From assembly GCF_002783505.1 (NCBI RefSeq), contig NZ_PFGL01000001.1:1-64000 (forward strand): 64,000 nt of DNA, given 5' to 3'. Position 1 is the stretch's first letter. Each line of letters opens with the position of its first letter. The stretch comes from Shewanella sp. CG12_big_fil_rev_8_21_14_0_65_47_15. Its GTDB lineage: Bacteria > Pseudomonadota > Gammaproteobacteria > Enterobacterales > Shewanellaceae. This document shows, in pieces, positions 15,021-23,778 of this stretch. The notes under the pieces are model-generated. The model saw only the letters and a program-made list of their open reading frames with translations. It had not been told where the DNA came from and did not search any database. The position numbers and the translations under genes are program-made.

Positions 15021-16007
15021 ATGATGAACAAATGGTTCAAACACATAGGTTTAGCCATAGCACTGCTGTTTAGTGCCGTGTGTCTAGCCAATGGTGGTGA
15101 TGAACAGGCGCTCCAACCTCAAGCCTCTGATGCCCAAATTTGGGCACAGCTGAAGGACGGCGCCACGGGATACACTACCTCCCAAAGCGAGTTCCACGCA
15201 CAGCCGATCAATACCTATGATCTGCGTGTGCTGAAGCTGCGTAGCGACTGGTTGGCGCCGGCCTTAATGGCGGCGTTATTCGGCATGATCATTATCTTTG
15301 TCTTATTTATCAAGGTGAACGGCATCTCCAAGCTACACCATGGTTTTTCGGGCAAACTAGTGCATCGCTGGTCAAAGTTTGACGTTTCAATCCACTGGTT
15401 AGGCGCGATCCCGTGCTTAATGTTGATTTTAACGGGCTTAACCTTATTAGCGGGTCGTTTCTTCTTCCAACCTTGGTTAGGCGAAGGCATCTGGGAAGCC
15501 ATCGTTTATGGCGCTAAGCAAATCCACGATGTGATGGCGATTCCGTTTATGCTCGGCTGGGCATTGATGACAGTGTTATGGACGAAGAACCAGCTGCCAA
15601 AAATGTACGATGTGAAGTGGTTCCTGGTTGTCGGTGGTTACATCAACTTTGGTCCCTTCAAAGGTAAGCACCCTGACGCAGGTTTTGCTAACGCTGGTGA
15701 GAAAATGTGGTTCTGGGCCTTTGCCCTGTTTGGATTAGTGATTTCAGCCTCGGGCATGTTGTTACTGTTCCCAAATCTTTTCGAACCAAGCCGTACCTTA
15801 AGCTTGATCGCACTGGTACTGCACTCAGTGAGCGCTATCGTGATCTGCGCTTTCTCTATCGTGCACATCTTCATGGCAACCGTGATGTCAGAAGGCGGTA
15901 TGGAGTGTATGGTGTCTGGTTATTGTGATGAAAACTGGGCAAGCCAACATCACAACCTGTGGTTTGACGAAATCAAAGCCAACGGCACTTTGAAATATAA
16001 AGAGTAA
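15021..16007 (+). CDS. fdhC: Formate dehydrogenase cytochrome b556 subunit FdhC, copy 2
   Basis: A 328-residue cytochrome b subunit homologous to 9875-10903. The N-terminal signal helix ends near VCLANG, then comes the periplasmic motif SDAQIWAQLKDGATGYTT and about four core TM helices. The His-containing segments SIHWLG, IHDVM and HIFMATVMSEGG match copy 1. The C-terminal tail YCDENWASQHHNLWFDEIK is almost invariant between the copies, whereas the TM helices have drifted. Start at ATG 15021 or 15024 after GAGAGGATGT. Ends the second fdh operon; a perfect palindromic terminator follows 14 bp later. Confidence 0.93.
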   Translation: MMNKWFKHIGLAIALLFSAVCLANGGDEQALQPQASDAQIWAQLKDGATGYTTSQSEFHAQPINTYDLRVLKLRSDWLAPALMAALFGMIIIFVLFIKVNGISKLHHGFSGKLVHRWSKFDVSIHWLGAIPCLMLILTGLTLLAGRFFFQPWLGEGIWEAIVYGAKQIHDVMAIPFMLGWALMTVLWTKNQLPKMYDVKWFLVVGGYINFGPFKGKHPDAGFANAGEKMWFWAFALFGLVISASGMLLLFPNLFEPSRTLSLIALVLHSVSAIVICAFSIVHIFMATVMSEGGMECMVSGYCDENWASQHHNLWFDEIKANGTLKYKE

Positions 16008-16021
16008 AAGTCGCTAAAAAC

Positions 16022-16056
16022 AAAAAACCTCCACAGCATGCTGTGGAGGTTTTTTT
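16022..16056. terminator. Bidirectional terminator between fdhC copy 2 and the TonB receptor
   Basis: A perfect palindrome CCTCCACAGCATGCTGTGGAGG flanked by an A run on the left and a T run on the right. It can therefore terminate fdhC (rightward) and the convergent TonB-receptor gene (leftward). Confidence 0.9.
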
Positions 16057-16087
16057 ATGGGTAAAATAAGTGTGTTAAATCGTGCGG

Positions 16088-18145
16088 TTAGAAGCGATAC
16101 ATCACAGAGACACCGATATTTCTTGGGTCGATAATCGCCGCATAGCCATCGGTATAAGTACTGCTTGGGGGTTCATTCACTGTCATGGCTTGTTCATCAA
16201 ATAGGTTATTTACAAAGCCGCTGATTCTCCAGCTATCGGTTTGGTAATCGAGGCTTAAGCGGGCAACAACATAATCGCCAGCCACCCGTGATTCGGTATT
16301 ATTGATATCCGCAAAATATTCGCCAACATAATGGCCTGAAAAACCAAAGGAAAACGCATCACCCAACCAATATTTTAAGCCCGCATTGGCGGTCACATGC
16401 GGCGCTGAGTTCAGCTGATTACCGATAATGTCACCATAGCTTGGATCCGCCTCTTTGATTTCGCTATCGAGCAAACCTACGCCCGAAATGAACTGCAGGT
16501 TTTCGGTGAGCATGGCGCTAAATTCAGCCTCAATACCGTAACTGACGGCTTTATCGATATTAGTGATTTTACGTGCGCTGTTAGACGCTTGATAACCATC
16601 AAAATCGTTGTAGAAGAGGTTGGCACTTAAGTTAACATCGCCATTGGCAAATGAACTGCGACTACTGAGTTCATAGGTATTGACGTACTCTTCGTCGTAG
16701 TAGTAATACTCACTTTCGGCTAACGACAGTGCACCGCCGCCCGAGTTATAACCACGACGCACGCTGGCCGCTAAGGTCGTATTCTCATTGAGAGCATATT
16801 GTAAAACCAATTTAGGCAAGGTCACTGTGCTAGCGTCATCGAGTTTCTCTTCAAGCTGGCTGCCTCGGTATAGCATAGTGAAATTACGCAACTGCTCTTC
16901 GCGCATCACGCGCCCGCCCACAGTAAGCCAAAGTGACTCGGCGAGGCCATAGGTCACTTCACCGTATACCGACATTGACTTACTACTATCATCACCACTG
17001 TAGACTGAGCTGCCGGTGCTCCCAAAATCTTGGCTACGCTTGAAATAGGCTAGCCCAACAAAACCGTTGAAATCCTTATCTTTTAGGCCAAAGCTGTATT
17101 TGCCGTCAACAGTGTAACTCTCGTCGTTCATATCCACATATTGCTGGGCAGTGACGAGCGCCTCATAGGATTCAAAGCCCCAGTCATAATCCATATAGGC
17201 GACGATAAGATCTAAGGCTCGCCCTTCCCCGAGGTCATAATCCGCTTTCACTGAGTGGGTCGTGGATTTAGTCTCGATATAACGCTGGAAAATAGGCTTG
17301 TAAGCCCAGGGATCATCGCCGGTAAAATAGTTACGCCCAGAGTCACCTTTCTCATCATTGTATGAAAAGCTGTAGAGCACTTTTAGGTCCTCAATCGCAC
17401 TCGGCTGCCACAGGAATTTGCCGCGCCAGCGATTGGTGATCAGTTCATTTTGGTCAAAGGTGGCGGGATTGGTTTCATATTCAAAACCTTTATTGTAGGT
17501 TTCACCCGTCACATTTTGCCCACTCACCCTAAATGCCAATTCATCATCGAGGATCGGACCCGAGAGCATAACGGCGCTATCGATAAAGTTATCTTGATCG
17601 CGATAACCAACCCGGGCCGCTCCTTGCCAATCGAAGGTCGGATCTTCGGTTTTAATAAACACAGTACCGCCAATGCTGTTACGACCATTGATGGTGGACT
17701 GCGGACCACGGAACACTTCAATTTGTTGAATATCCCATAGGCCAGTGTCACCGGTGAGATCGGCAACAAAAGGCTCGGCAACACCATCCACCAGTGTAGA
17801 CACCCGTGCTCGAGCACCACCGGTAAAAGAGTTAAATCCAGAGGCTGAACCATTACCTGAAACACCCCGAATATCGGGTACAGACCCCGAGAGCACCACC
17901 ACGTTCGGCACCTCAGATAAGGCATCCGAGGTAGACTGGTACTGGCCGCTATCGAGTGCATCCTTATCAATCACAGATACCGAGGAGGTAGTATCCTTTA
18001 AACTGCGCTCAATTTTTTCACCATAAACAGTAATTCTTTCAATTGGTTCGCTAGATTCAGCATCCACTGCGGCATAGGCCGATGAAATGGCTAAACTCGA
18101 CATAATTGCGGCAATTATATTTTTCTTAAACGCCCTGTGTTCCAT
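16088..18145 (-). CDS. TonB-dependent outer-membrane receptor (siderophore type)
   Basis: A 685-residue outer-membrane receptor: a signal peptide (MEHRAFKKNIIAAIMSSLAI... ending AYA), a TonB box-like segment ERITVYGEKIERS, an N-terminal plug domain (GVSGNGSASGFNSFTGG; EVFRGPQSTINGRNSIGG) and a 22-strand barrel ending in the aromatic GVSVMYRF. Such proteins import ferric siderophores or other scarce ligands using TonB energy. A Fur-like box about 90 bp upstream argues for iron. The start is ATG 18145 with GAGGAC ahead; a longer frame to 18202 has no support. The ligand is unknown; catecholate siderophore or haem are candidates. Confidence 0.88.
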   Translation of the reverse strand: MEHRAFKKNIIAAIMSSLAISSAYAAVDAESSEPIERITVYGEKIERSLKDTTSSVSVIDKDALDSGQYQSTSDALSEVPNVVVLSGSVPDIRGVSGNGSASGFNSFTGGARARVSTLVDGVAEPFVADLTGDTGLWDIQQIEVFRGPQSTINGRNSIGGTVFIKTEDPTFDWQGAARVGYRDQDNFIDSAVMLSGPILDDELAFRVSGQNVTGETYNKGFEYETNPATFDQNELITNRWRGKFLWQPSAIEDLKVLYSFSYNDEKGDSGRNYFTGDDPWAYKPIFQRYIETKSTTHSVKADYDLGEGRALDLIVAYMDYDWGFESYEALVTAQQYVDMNDESYTVDGKYSFGLKDKDFNGFVGLAYFKRSQDFGSTGSSVYSGDDSSKSMSVYGEVTYGLAESLWLTVGGRVMREEQLRNFTMLYRGSQLEEKLDDASTVTLPKLVLQYALNENTTLAASVRRGYNSGGGALSLAESEYYYYDEEYVNTYELSSRSSFANGDVNLSANLFYNDFDGYQASNSARKITNIDKAVSYGIEAEFSAMLTENLQFISGVGLLDSEIKEADPSYGDIIGNQLNSAPHVTANAGLKYWLGDAFSFGFSGHYVGEYFADINNTESRVAGDYVVARLSLDYQTDSWRISGFVNNLFDEQAMTVNEPPSSTYTDGYAAIIDPRNIGVSVMYRF

Positions 18146-18231
18146 GAAAGTCCTCGAACTCGCTGTGATTGATAGAAAGGTGTTAATTAAAAGTGCCGCC
18201 AATTTATATTAAAACAACCTTAACATCAATT

Positions 18232-18250
18232 AAGAATCGTTATCATTTAC
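18232..18250 (-). promoter_or_regulatory. Candidate Fur box upstream of TonB receptor
   Basis: Read on the minus strand, GTAAATGATAACGATTCTT matches 13 of 19 positions of the Fur consensus GATAATGATAATCATTATC. It sits 87-105 bp before the receptor start. The rest of the 328-bp gap (18146-18473) shows no gene. Confidence 0.6.
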
Positions 18251-18473
18251 ATTGGTATTTGTGTTGTGTGATATAAGTCAAATTCATACACAGTTGTAAA
18301 ATTAAACGAAGTAAAAACAGCTAAATAAAAGCTGCTTTACATGTTGATGGTGGGCAATTGCCCTTCTGATCACATGGAGAGGGAATGGTAGAAAACATAG
18401 GCGCTAACAGCTTAAGCATCAGTATGCAGCCTTACGGTCTAGTTTTGTCGGCTAAGAGATGCTTTGGCTAATA

Positions 18474-19391
18474 TCAACGGCTCTCTTTCTTCTCTAAACT
18501 GGCCCAATACCCTGCTAGTATGGCGCCGGATAGATTATGCCAAATCGAGAAAATCGCGCCGGGGACGGCGGAGAGTGGGCTAAAAAACTTAATACATAAA
18601 GCGGTAGCGAGGCCGGAGTTTTGCAGCCCCACCTCAATTGAAATGGTTTTACACACTGTATGGTTAAAGCCCAGCAAGCGACAGCACATATAACCTAGGA
18701 CGAGTCCCAAGCCATTATGTAAAAATACCGCGAGTAAAATCACAGGCCCAACTTGGGCAAATTGCCCAGCATTTAAGGCCACAATAATGCTGATGGCCAG
18801 CACAATCGCCACTATCGAAATCAGCGGTAACGCCGGAGCAAGTTTAGCCACCTGCGGCTTAAAGAAGTGATTCAACACTAGGCCCACAGTCACAGGGATA
18901 AGCACAATTTTAACTAGGCTGACTAACATATCCATTAAAGGAATGGCGACCATCTCACCAATTAACAGCTCAATAATCAACGGCGTGAGGACAACACCCG
19001 TCAGGGTCGAAAGCGCCGTCATAGTGATAGATAAGGCCACATCGCCCTTGGCCAAATAGCAGATCACATTCGATGCCGTGCCGCCCGCCACGCTCCCCAC
19101 CAGCACCATGCCGATAGTCAGTTCCCTATCGAGCCCCAACAGTAAACTGATGGCTAAGGCGCCTAAGGGCATCAGGGTAAATTGCAAAATCAAGCCTGTG
19201 ATTACGGCTCGTTTCTGTTTGAATGCATTAGCAAAATCCCGTAAATTTAAGGTCAATCCCATGGATAGCATGATGACTATCAGCAATGGCACTATGCTGG
19301 TTTTAAATGTGCTAAACCAAGCGGGCATAAGATATGCGGTTCCCGCCCCGAGCAGGGCGAATAACGGAAAAAAGCGGTGGATATTTACCAA
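18474..19391 (-). CDS. BASS-family (bile acid:Na+ symporter-like) transporter
   Basis: A 305-residue inner-membrane protein with about nine to ten TM helices. The BASS hallmark is GSVAGGTASNVICYLAKGDV (residues about 103-122), with a second crossover motif QNSGLATALCIKFF near 268. Relatives move bile acids, pantoate, keto acids or other organic anions with Na+; the substrate here is unknown. The start is a TTG (MVNIHRF) preceded by AAAGGA at good spacing. It is divergent from the radical SAM gene at 19756 and in the same direction as, but 328 bp away from, the TonB receptor, so they are probably not one operon. Confidence 0.85.
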   Translation of the reverse strand: MVNIHRFFPLFALLGAGTAYLMPAWFSTFKTSIVPLLIVIMLSMGLTLNLRDFANAFKQKRAVITGLILQFTLMPLGALAISLLLGLDRELTIGMVLVGSVAGGTASNVICYLAKGDVALSITMTALSTLTGVVLTPLIIELLIGEMVAIPLMDMLVSLVKIVLIPVTVGLVLNHFFKPQVAKLAPALPLISIVAIVLAISIIVALNAGQFAQVGPVILLAVFLHNGLGLVLGYMCCRLLGFNHTVCKTISIEVGLQNSGLATALCIKFFSPLSAVPGAIFSIWHNLSGAILAGYWASLEKKESR

Positions 19392-19755
19392 GGGGTGAGT
19401 CCTTTTATCAAACCATTGCCGCAGGGATAATGACAGCCTGACTCCCTATGCACAAGCCAAAGTACCCATAGGTAAAAGGTTACTTTCACAATGTCATGTT
19501 TTCGCGTGGCCAGCTCAATTAATCGCTCAAATTCAATTAGAAACCCTCAAAAAACCTCTGCAAATATGCATCCACATTCACTAAAACATGATCTGCTTAA
19601 CAAAAAGGCCGTGATTTCCTTGTTAGGAAACCGTAACTTATAACCAGTTCACGTTTTGCTTTTTACATACGAGATAATCTAATTGCGCTAGGTGGTCGTG
19701 AATTACCTAAAGCAATTTCGGTGTTTACGGTTAGCACTCTCAGATAGGAATCGTT
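19392..19755. promoter_or_regulatory. Divergent promoter region, BASS transporter / HemN-like gene
   Basis: 364 bp without a gene. It contains a 6-bp inverted repeat TTTCCT-tgtt-AGGAAA at 19615-19630, about 125 bp before the radical SAM start; this could be an operator. No standard consensus was recognised. A/T-rich sequence at 19640-19690 may hold the promoter of the rightward gene. Confidence 0.3.
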
Positions 19756-21093
19756 ATGTCTTCAGTTATTCAAACGCTCAGCGGCGCGCTCGCAACGCCT
19801 TATCAAGCGAATATTACCGTCCCTAACTGGATGCTCGGCTCGATGGAACGGGTCATGCAATACTATGTCGATAAGAATCTTCGCCTCGATACGCTTTCCG
19901 CAGAAATGATGCCCGCGCCCGTAGAAGGCAAAAAGTACATGTTGTACGCCCATATCCCCTTCTGCCATACCCTGTGCTCCTACTGCACCTTCCACCGTTT
20001 TATGTTCAAGGAGGACAAGGCGCGCGCCTATTTTATCTCCCTGCGTAAAGAGATGGAGATGGTCAAAGCCCTCGGCTATGACTTTGAATCTATGTATATT
20101 GGTGGTGGCACCACCACAGTATTAGAAGACGAACTCGCCCGAACTATTGAGCATGCCAAAACCTTATTCCCAAGCATTAAAGAAGTCTCCTGCGAGTCTG
20201 ATCCACAGCATTTAGACAGTCCAGGCTTTAAGCAACTCAAGGGTCTAGTGGATCGCATGTCCATCGGCGTACAAAGCTTTAACGACGATATTTTAAAGAT
20301 GACCGATCGGCTGGAAAAATTCGGCACCGGCCAGCAAACCTTTGACAAGATCATGACAGCCAAAGAGCTGTTCCCCATTATCAATGTCGATTTGATTTTT
20401 GGCTTCCGCGGACAAACCGAAGCAGTGATCCAGCACGATTTAGATATGGCCTCGCGTTTAGATCCAAGACAAATCACCACCTATCCGCTGATGATCACCC
20501 ATCAAACCCGTAAGAGTGTTAAGGGTAAGCTGGCAGCACCGCAGGCGGATATGGCCAACCAGTATCGCCAGATTTTGAACAGTCTAAATGGCCAATATAA
20601 TCAGTTATCTGCATGGGCATTTGGCAAGGCTAACGATGAAGGCTTCGACGAATATGTGATCGACTATGATGAGTATTTAGGGGTCGGATCAGGCTCATTT
20701 AGCTTCTTAAATGACACGCTTTATGTGAACACTTTCTCACTGCGTAAATACCAAGATCGGATCGCCGCGGGCAAGATGGGCGTTGAGCAACAAAAGAACT
20801 ACAACAAAAAGGATGTGATGCAATATCGCTTCCTGCTGGGGATGTTCTCGGGCCGCCTATCACGCAAGTATTTCCGCGAGACCTTTGGGGTCAATCTAGA
20901 CTGGGCCTTGTTCAAGGAAATGACCTCGATGAAGCTGATTGGCGCCATCAAAAACGACCCAACCGATCCCGACAATCTGATCATCACAGATAACGGTAAG
21001 ATGATGGGGCTGTTGATGATGAAGGAGTTTTACGCCGGTATGGATAACGTGCGTGCCCAGTTACGTAAACCACTCAAACCCTGTGATATGTAA
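19756..21093 (+). CDS. HemN-like radical SAM protein
   Basis: A 445-residue coproporphyrinogen III oxidase-family radical SAM protein. The [4Fe-4S]/SAM motif is C70xxxC74xxC77 in HIPFCHTLCSYCTF. GGGTTT follows at about residue 98, and the HemN-type C-terminal domain (YLGVGSGSFSF; KDVMQYRFLLGMFSGRLS) is present. It reads as a paralogue of HemN rather than the main haem enzyme, since the N-terminus and substrate loops differ. Haem-related functions such as HutW/ChuW-type anaerobic haem degradation or haem insertion are candidates. Proximity to a Fur-boxed receptor supports a haem or iron link only weakly. AGGAATCGTT precedes the ATG; monocistronic with its own terminator. Confidence 0.78.
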   Translation: MSSVIQTLSGALATPYQANITVPNWMLGSMERVMQYYVDKNLRLDTLSAEMMPAPVEGKKYMLYAHIPFCHTLCSYCTFHRFMFKEDKARAYFISLRKEMEMVKALGYDFESMYIGGGTTTVLEDELARTIEHAKTLFPSIKEVSCESDPQHLDSPGFKQLKGLVDRMSIGVQSFNDDILKMTDRLEKFGTGQQTFDKIMTAKELFPIINVDLIFGFRGQTEAVIQHDLDMASRLDPRQITTYPLMITHQTRKSVKGKLAAPQADMANQYRQILNSLNGQYNQLSAWAFGKANDEGFDEYVIDYDEYLGVGSGSFSFLNDTLYVNTFSLRKYQDRIAAGKMGVEQQKNYNKKDVMQYRFLLGMFSGRLSRKYFRETFGVNLDWALFKEMTSMKLIGAIKNDPTDPDNLIITDNGKMMGLLMMKEFYAGMDNVRAQLRKPLKPCDM

Positions 21094-21110
21094 GCATAAG
21101 TTAAACCACT

Positions 21111-21133
21111 AAAGGCCCATGATGGGCCTTTTT
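21111..21133 (+). terminator. Rho-independent terminator after HemN-like gene
   Basis: A 9-bp stem AAAGGCCCA / TGGGCCTTT with loop TGA and a following T run. Confidence 0.88.
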
Positions 21134-21208
21134 GTTAGCGCCATTTCAGGCTATTCTTGCCACAACTCATGCATGAGCCAATCACCCAGTAATAAAGGAG
21201 TATTCGTT

Positions 21209-21442
21209 ATGGGTTTTACTGATCAAGAAAGACAAGCACTACTGGCCGTGAAGGGCGTTGGCCCTACCGTAATTAAACGCTTTGAAGAAATCGGCATCAG
21301 CTCACTCGCGCAGTTAGCCGAGCATGAAGTCGAGGATATCGCCAACTTAGTCGCCAGCATGCTGCGCACGACGTGCTGGAAGAATAGCCCGCAGGCGCGC
21401 AATGCTATTGCCGCAGCCATTGAGCTTGCTCGCCGCGCCTAG
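21209..21442 (+). CDS. Small helix-hairpin-helix protein
   Basis: A 77-residue protein with an HhH motif (LLAVKGVGPTVIKRFEEIGI, residues about 10-29) followed by a second helical half (SLAQLAEHEVEDIANLVASM), like pathogenicity-locus/HhH single-domain proteins that may bind DNA. A Cys-Trp pair (TTCWKNSPQARNAI) is typical of this small family. Start ATG 21209 with AAAGGAG seven bases ahead; the longer frame from 21119 runs through the terminator and is rejected. No obvious operon partner. Precise function unknown. Confidence 0.75.
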   Translation: MGFTDQERQALLAVKGVGPTVIKRFEEIGISSLAQLAEHEVEDIANLVASMLRTTCWKNSPQARNAIAAAIELARRA

Positions 21443-21452
21443 CCTTTTATTG

Positions 21453-21614
21453 CTACCCTTTGAATCCCAGCAAAAGCAGTTCACGCCAAAGCAAAATTTC
21501 AGCATCCTCTTTATCCGTAAACCGGATGACTAAGTGATCTTGAGTGCTACCGCAATGGGCGCAGGGAGTATGACATCCTGACAAGCTCAGGTTAGGAGCC
21601 GTTAGCTTGCACAA
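21453..21614 (-). CDS. Possible short zinc-ribbon-like protein
   Basis: An open frame too short for routine gene finding. From TTG 21614 it encodes 53 residues ending at TAG 21453. The sequence has a Cys-rich GCHTPCAHCGS segment and an amphipathic end, FTDKEDAEILLWRELLLLGF, that reads like real protein rather than chance. It converges with the HhH gene 11 bp away and is divergent from the patatin gene. The start is uncertain: GAGG abuts the TTG, there is no ATG in frame, and an in-frame TGA lies just upstream. It could therefore also be the 3' remnant of a longer gene. Confidence 0.4.
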   Translation of the reverse strand: MCKLTAPNLSLSGCHTPCAHCGSTQDHLVIRFTDKEDAEILLWRELLLLGFKG

Positions 21615-21709
21615 CCTCAGTTGAAATCATCCATCACCTATTCCGCATTCATTTCTGTATCAAGCTGGAGTATGCTGTTCTATCCATTTGATTAAACAGT
21701 AGTAACTCA

Positions 21710-22582
21710 ATGCAAGATGTGGCCTTAGTGTTAGAGGGCGGTGGCCTGAGGGCAATTTATACCGCCGGCGTATTAGACGCTTTTTTGCAGCAGCAACTGT
21801 ACTTCCCCTATGTGATTGGCGTGTCGGCGGGGGCGATTTATCCCGCTTCTTATGTCTCACGCCAGTTTGGCCGCAATTTAAAAATCCAGCAGCAATATCT
21901 GCGGGATAAACGCTACATGGGGCTTCGTTATTTGTTAGCCACGGGTAACTACGTCAATACCGATTTTACCTATAAGCGCATGGCCTATGAGTTACTGCCT
22001 TTTGATTTTAAAACCTTTTTAACCAGCGGAACCGAGTTTAAGGTCGGGGCATTTAACTGCCAAACAGGACAAACCGATTACTTTGGCATGGCAGATTTTC
22101 AGGAGCACGACAAATTGCTCAACGTGCTTATCGCCTCCTCTAGCCTGCCTTTTATGTCTAAACCCAGCGTGATTAACCAACACCATTACCTCGATGGCGG
22201 CATCGGCGAACCGATACCGTTAGCGCAATCACGCAAAGATGGTTACGCACGCCAAGTGGTGATCTTGACTCAAGATCAGCATTACCAAAAATCTGCGATG
22301 AAAATGAATTGGTTAGCCCGTAAAGTCTATAAACGCTACCCCGCAGTTGCCCATGCGTTAAGTGAGCGTCACCGAGTTTATAATCAAGCATTAACCGAGT
22401 TAGACCAAGCTGTTGCAGCGAATAATACCTTTGTGATCTGCCCTGCTGCGCCGCTTAATCTCTCGCGACTTGACCGCAATATCGATAAAGTGACCGTCGT
22501 ATATCACCAAGGGTTAGCCGATGGACAGGCGATTTTGCCCAAGTTACAAGCTTGGCTAAACACTGGCGCAGAAGTTAGTTAG
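21710..22582 (+). CDS. Patatin-like phospholipase family protein
   Basis: A 290-residue bacterial patatin (RssA/YjjU type). The oxyanion loop EGGGLRAIYTAG is at residues 9-20, the nucleophile is Ser39 in GVSAG, and the second dyad residue Asp162 is in LDGGIGEP. All catalytic elements are intact, so lipid acyl hydrolase activity is likely; the natural substrate is unknown. There is no signal peptide, so it is probably cytoplasmic or membrane-associated. The Shine-Dalgarno is weak (CAGTAGTAACTCA before ATG). It stands alone between two convergent or divergent genes. Confidence 0.88.
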   Translation: MQDVALVLEGGGLRAIYTAGVLDAFLQQQLYFPYVIGVSAGAIYPASYVSRQFGRNLKIQQQYLRDKRYMGLRYLLATGNYVNTDFTYKRMAYELLPFDFKTFLTSGTEFKVGAFNCQTGQTDYFGMADFQEHDKLLNVLIASSSLPFMSKPSVINQHHYLDGGIGEPIPLAQSRKDGYARQVVILTQDQHYQKSAMKMNWLARKVYKRYPAVAHALSERHRVYNQALTELDQAVAANNTFVICPAAPLNLSRLDRNIDKVTVVYHQGLADGQAILPKLQAWLNTGAEVS

Positions 22583-22726
22583 GGAGCGAGGCATGGACTC
22601 CGTTAATAATCAGCTCCCGTCACCATTTATGACTTAAATGCAGCCGCATCGCAACGGCTGTCACGCTCTGCTCTGCGAGGAGGATTCCTGTAAAGGCAGT
22701 AAGTTTAAGCCTAAGCGTTTTAACAT

Positions 22727-23581
22727 TTACCCCCTCGCTTTTAAGGGATTCCACCTCAGGTTTTGCGGTAATTTCATCAGCAACAGAGACAGTAAAATCA
22801 CTAAAATCCCCGCCCATTGGCGCATATCTAAGGTTTCACCCACAATCAATACGCCTAATGATACGGCAACCACGGGATTGACTAAAGCCACCATCCCCAT
22901 GATTTCTGGCCCTAAATTTCGCATTGACCAGAGCCAAGCCCAATAGGCCACCGCGGTATTGGCTGTTACTAGCCAAATTAACGATGGAACCACATCCATA
23001 CTCGGTATCTGTGGCGGCCCCGCCATAAACCAAGCCAGCGGGATCAACATCAATCCCCCCAAGAGTAATTGCCAGGCGGTGAGCACTAAAAAGTCGCCCA
23101 CATCCCAGCGCTGCATCCAGCGGGAAGAAAAGGCAATCAGAGTCGTCGCACTGAGCATACACAGGACACCAATCGGGTCGAGATCCGCCGAGGGATTCAG
23201 CAATAAAATCACTCCACCGAGGCCCATTAAACCGAGCAGTAGCCACTTCATCCCCGGGCGTTTTTTATCAATCAGCCAAGCGAGGATCAAAAAGATTAAT
23301 GGCAATGTCGCCCCCAGCGTACCCGCGACGGCGCCGGGTAGTCGATAGGCGCCAATAAACAGCAGCGCGAAGAAGGCGCCAATATTACAAAACGCCAGCA
23401 AGCTTAATTTAGACCATGCCAGCGTCGGTAAACGTGGGCGCAGCATCAGCAACAATATCCCAGCAGGCAGCGCGCGCCAAACCGCCACCCAGTAGGGCGA
23501 CATATCCTGTAAGTAAAGACTCACCAGTGCATAGGTGGTCCCCCAAAACACCGGGGCGAGTAATGCAATCACAAACGTCAT
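22727..23581 (-). CDS. EamA/DMT-family transporter
   Basis: A 284-residue inner-membrane protein with ten TM helices in two EamA repeats (residues about 5-130 and 140-275). Typical motifs are FWGTTYALVSLYL at the N-terminus and NPVVAVSLGVLIVGE in the second half. DMT-family members mostly export metabolites or amino acids; the substrate cannot be read. A strong palindrome immediately upstream suggests repression by a dedicated regulator. It converges with the patatin gene. C-terminus MKLPQNLRWNPLKARG. Confidence 0.87.
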   Translation of the reverse strand: MTFVIALLAPVFWGTTYALVSLYLQDMSPYWVAVWRALPAGILLLMLRPRLPTLAWSKLSLLAFCNIGAFFALLFIGAYRLPGAVAGTLGATLPLIFLILAWLIDKKRPGMKWLLLGLMGLGGVILLLNPSADLDPIGVLCMLSATTLIAFSSRWMQRWDVGDFLVLTAWQLLLGGLMLIPLAWFMAGPPQIPSMDVVPSLIWLVTANTAVAYWAWLWSMRNLGPEIMGMVALVNPVVAVSLGVLIVGETLDMRQWAGILVILLSLLLMKLPQNLRWNPLKARG

Positions 23582-23598
23582 AATGACTTCTTAAAAAG

Positions 23599-23616
23599 TA
23601 TCTTGATATTAAGATA
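23599..23616. promoter_or_regulatory. Palindromic operator-like site ahead of the EamA gene
   Basis: TATCTTGATATTAAGATA is an 18-bp near-perfect inverted repeat (TATCTT ... AAGATA) ending 18 bp before the EamA start on the minus strand. The form resembles MarR-family operators. No marR gene is adjacent, so the regulator would act in trans. Confidence 0.5.
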
Positions 23617-23778
23617 TATTACTTTGAGAGAATAAAACAGGCAAGTGCTGAGATAAGGTTAATACGGAGAAAAGAAAAATGGACTGGCGTTTATGCCGCT
23701 TTAGCTATGCGCACGCAGAGCTGCGCTTAAGTCTTGTTTGCCGTATAATCGGGCGTCATTTTTCACAGGCGGGCCAGC

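Noticed and set aside
17450..17970. Frames of about 95-150 codons overlapping the TonB receptor gene
   Set aside because: Shadows of a well-supported coding sequence; no motifs of their own.
22620..22946. Short frames on both strands overlapping the 3' end of the EamA gene
   Set aside because: Overlap a confident transporter gene and lack ribosome sites.
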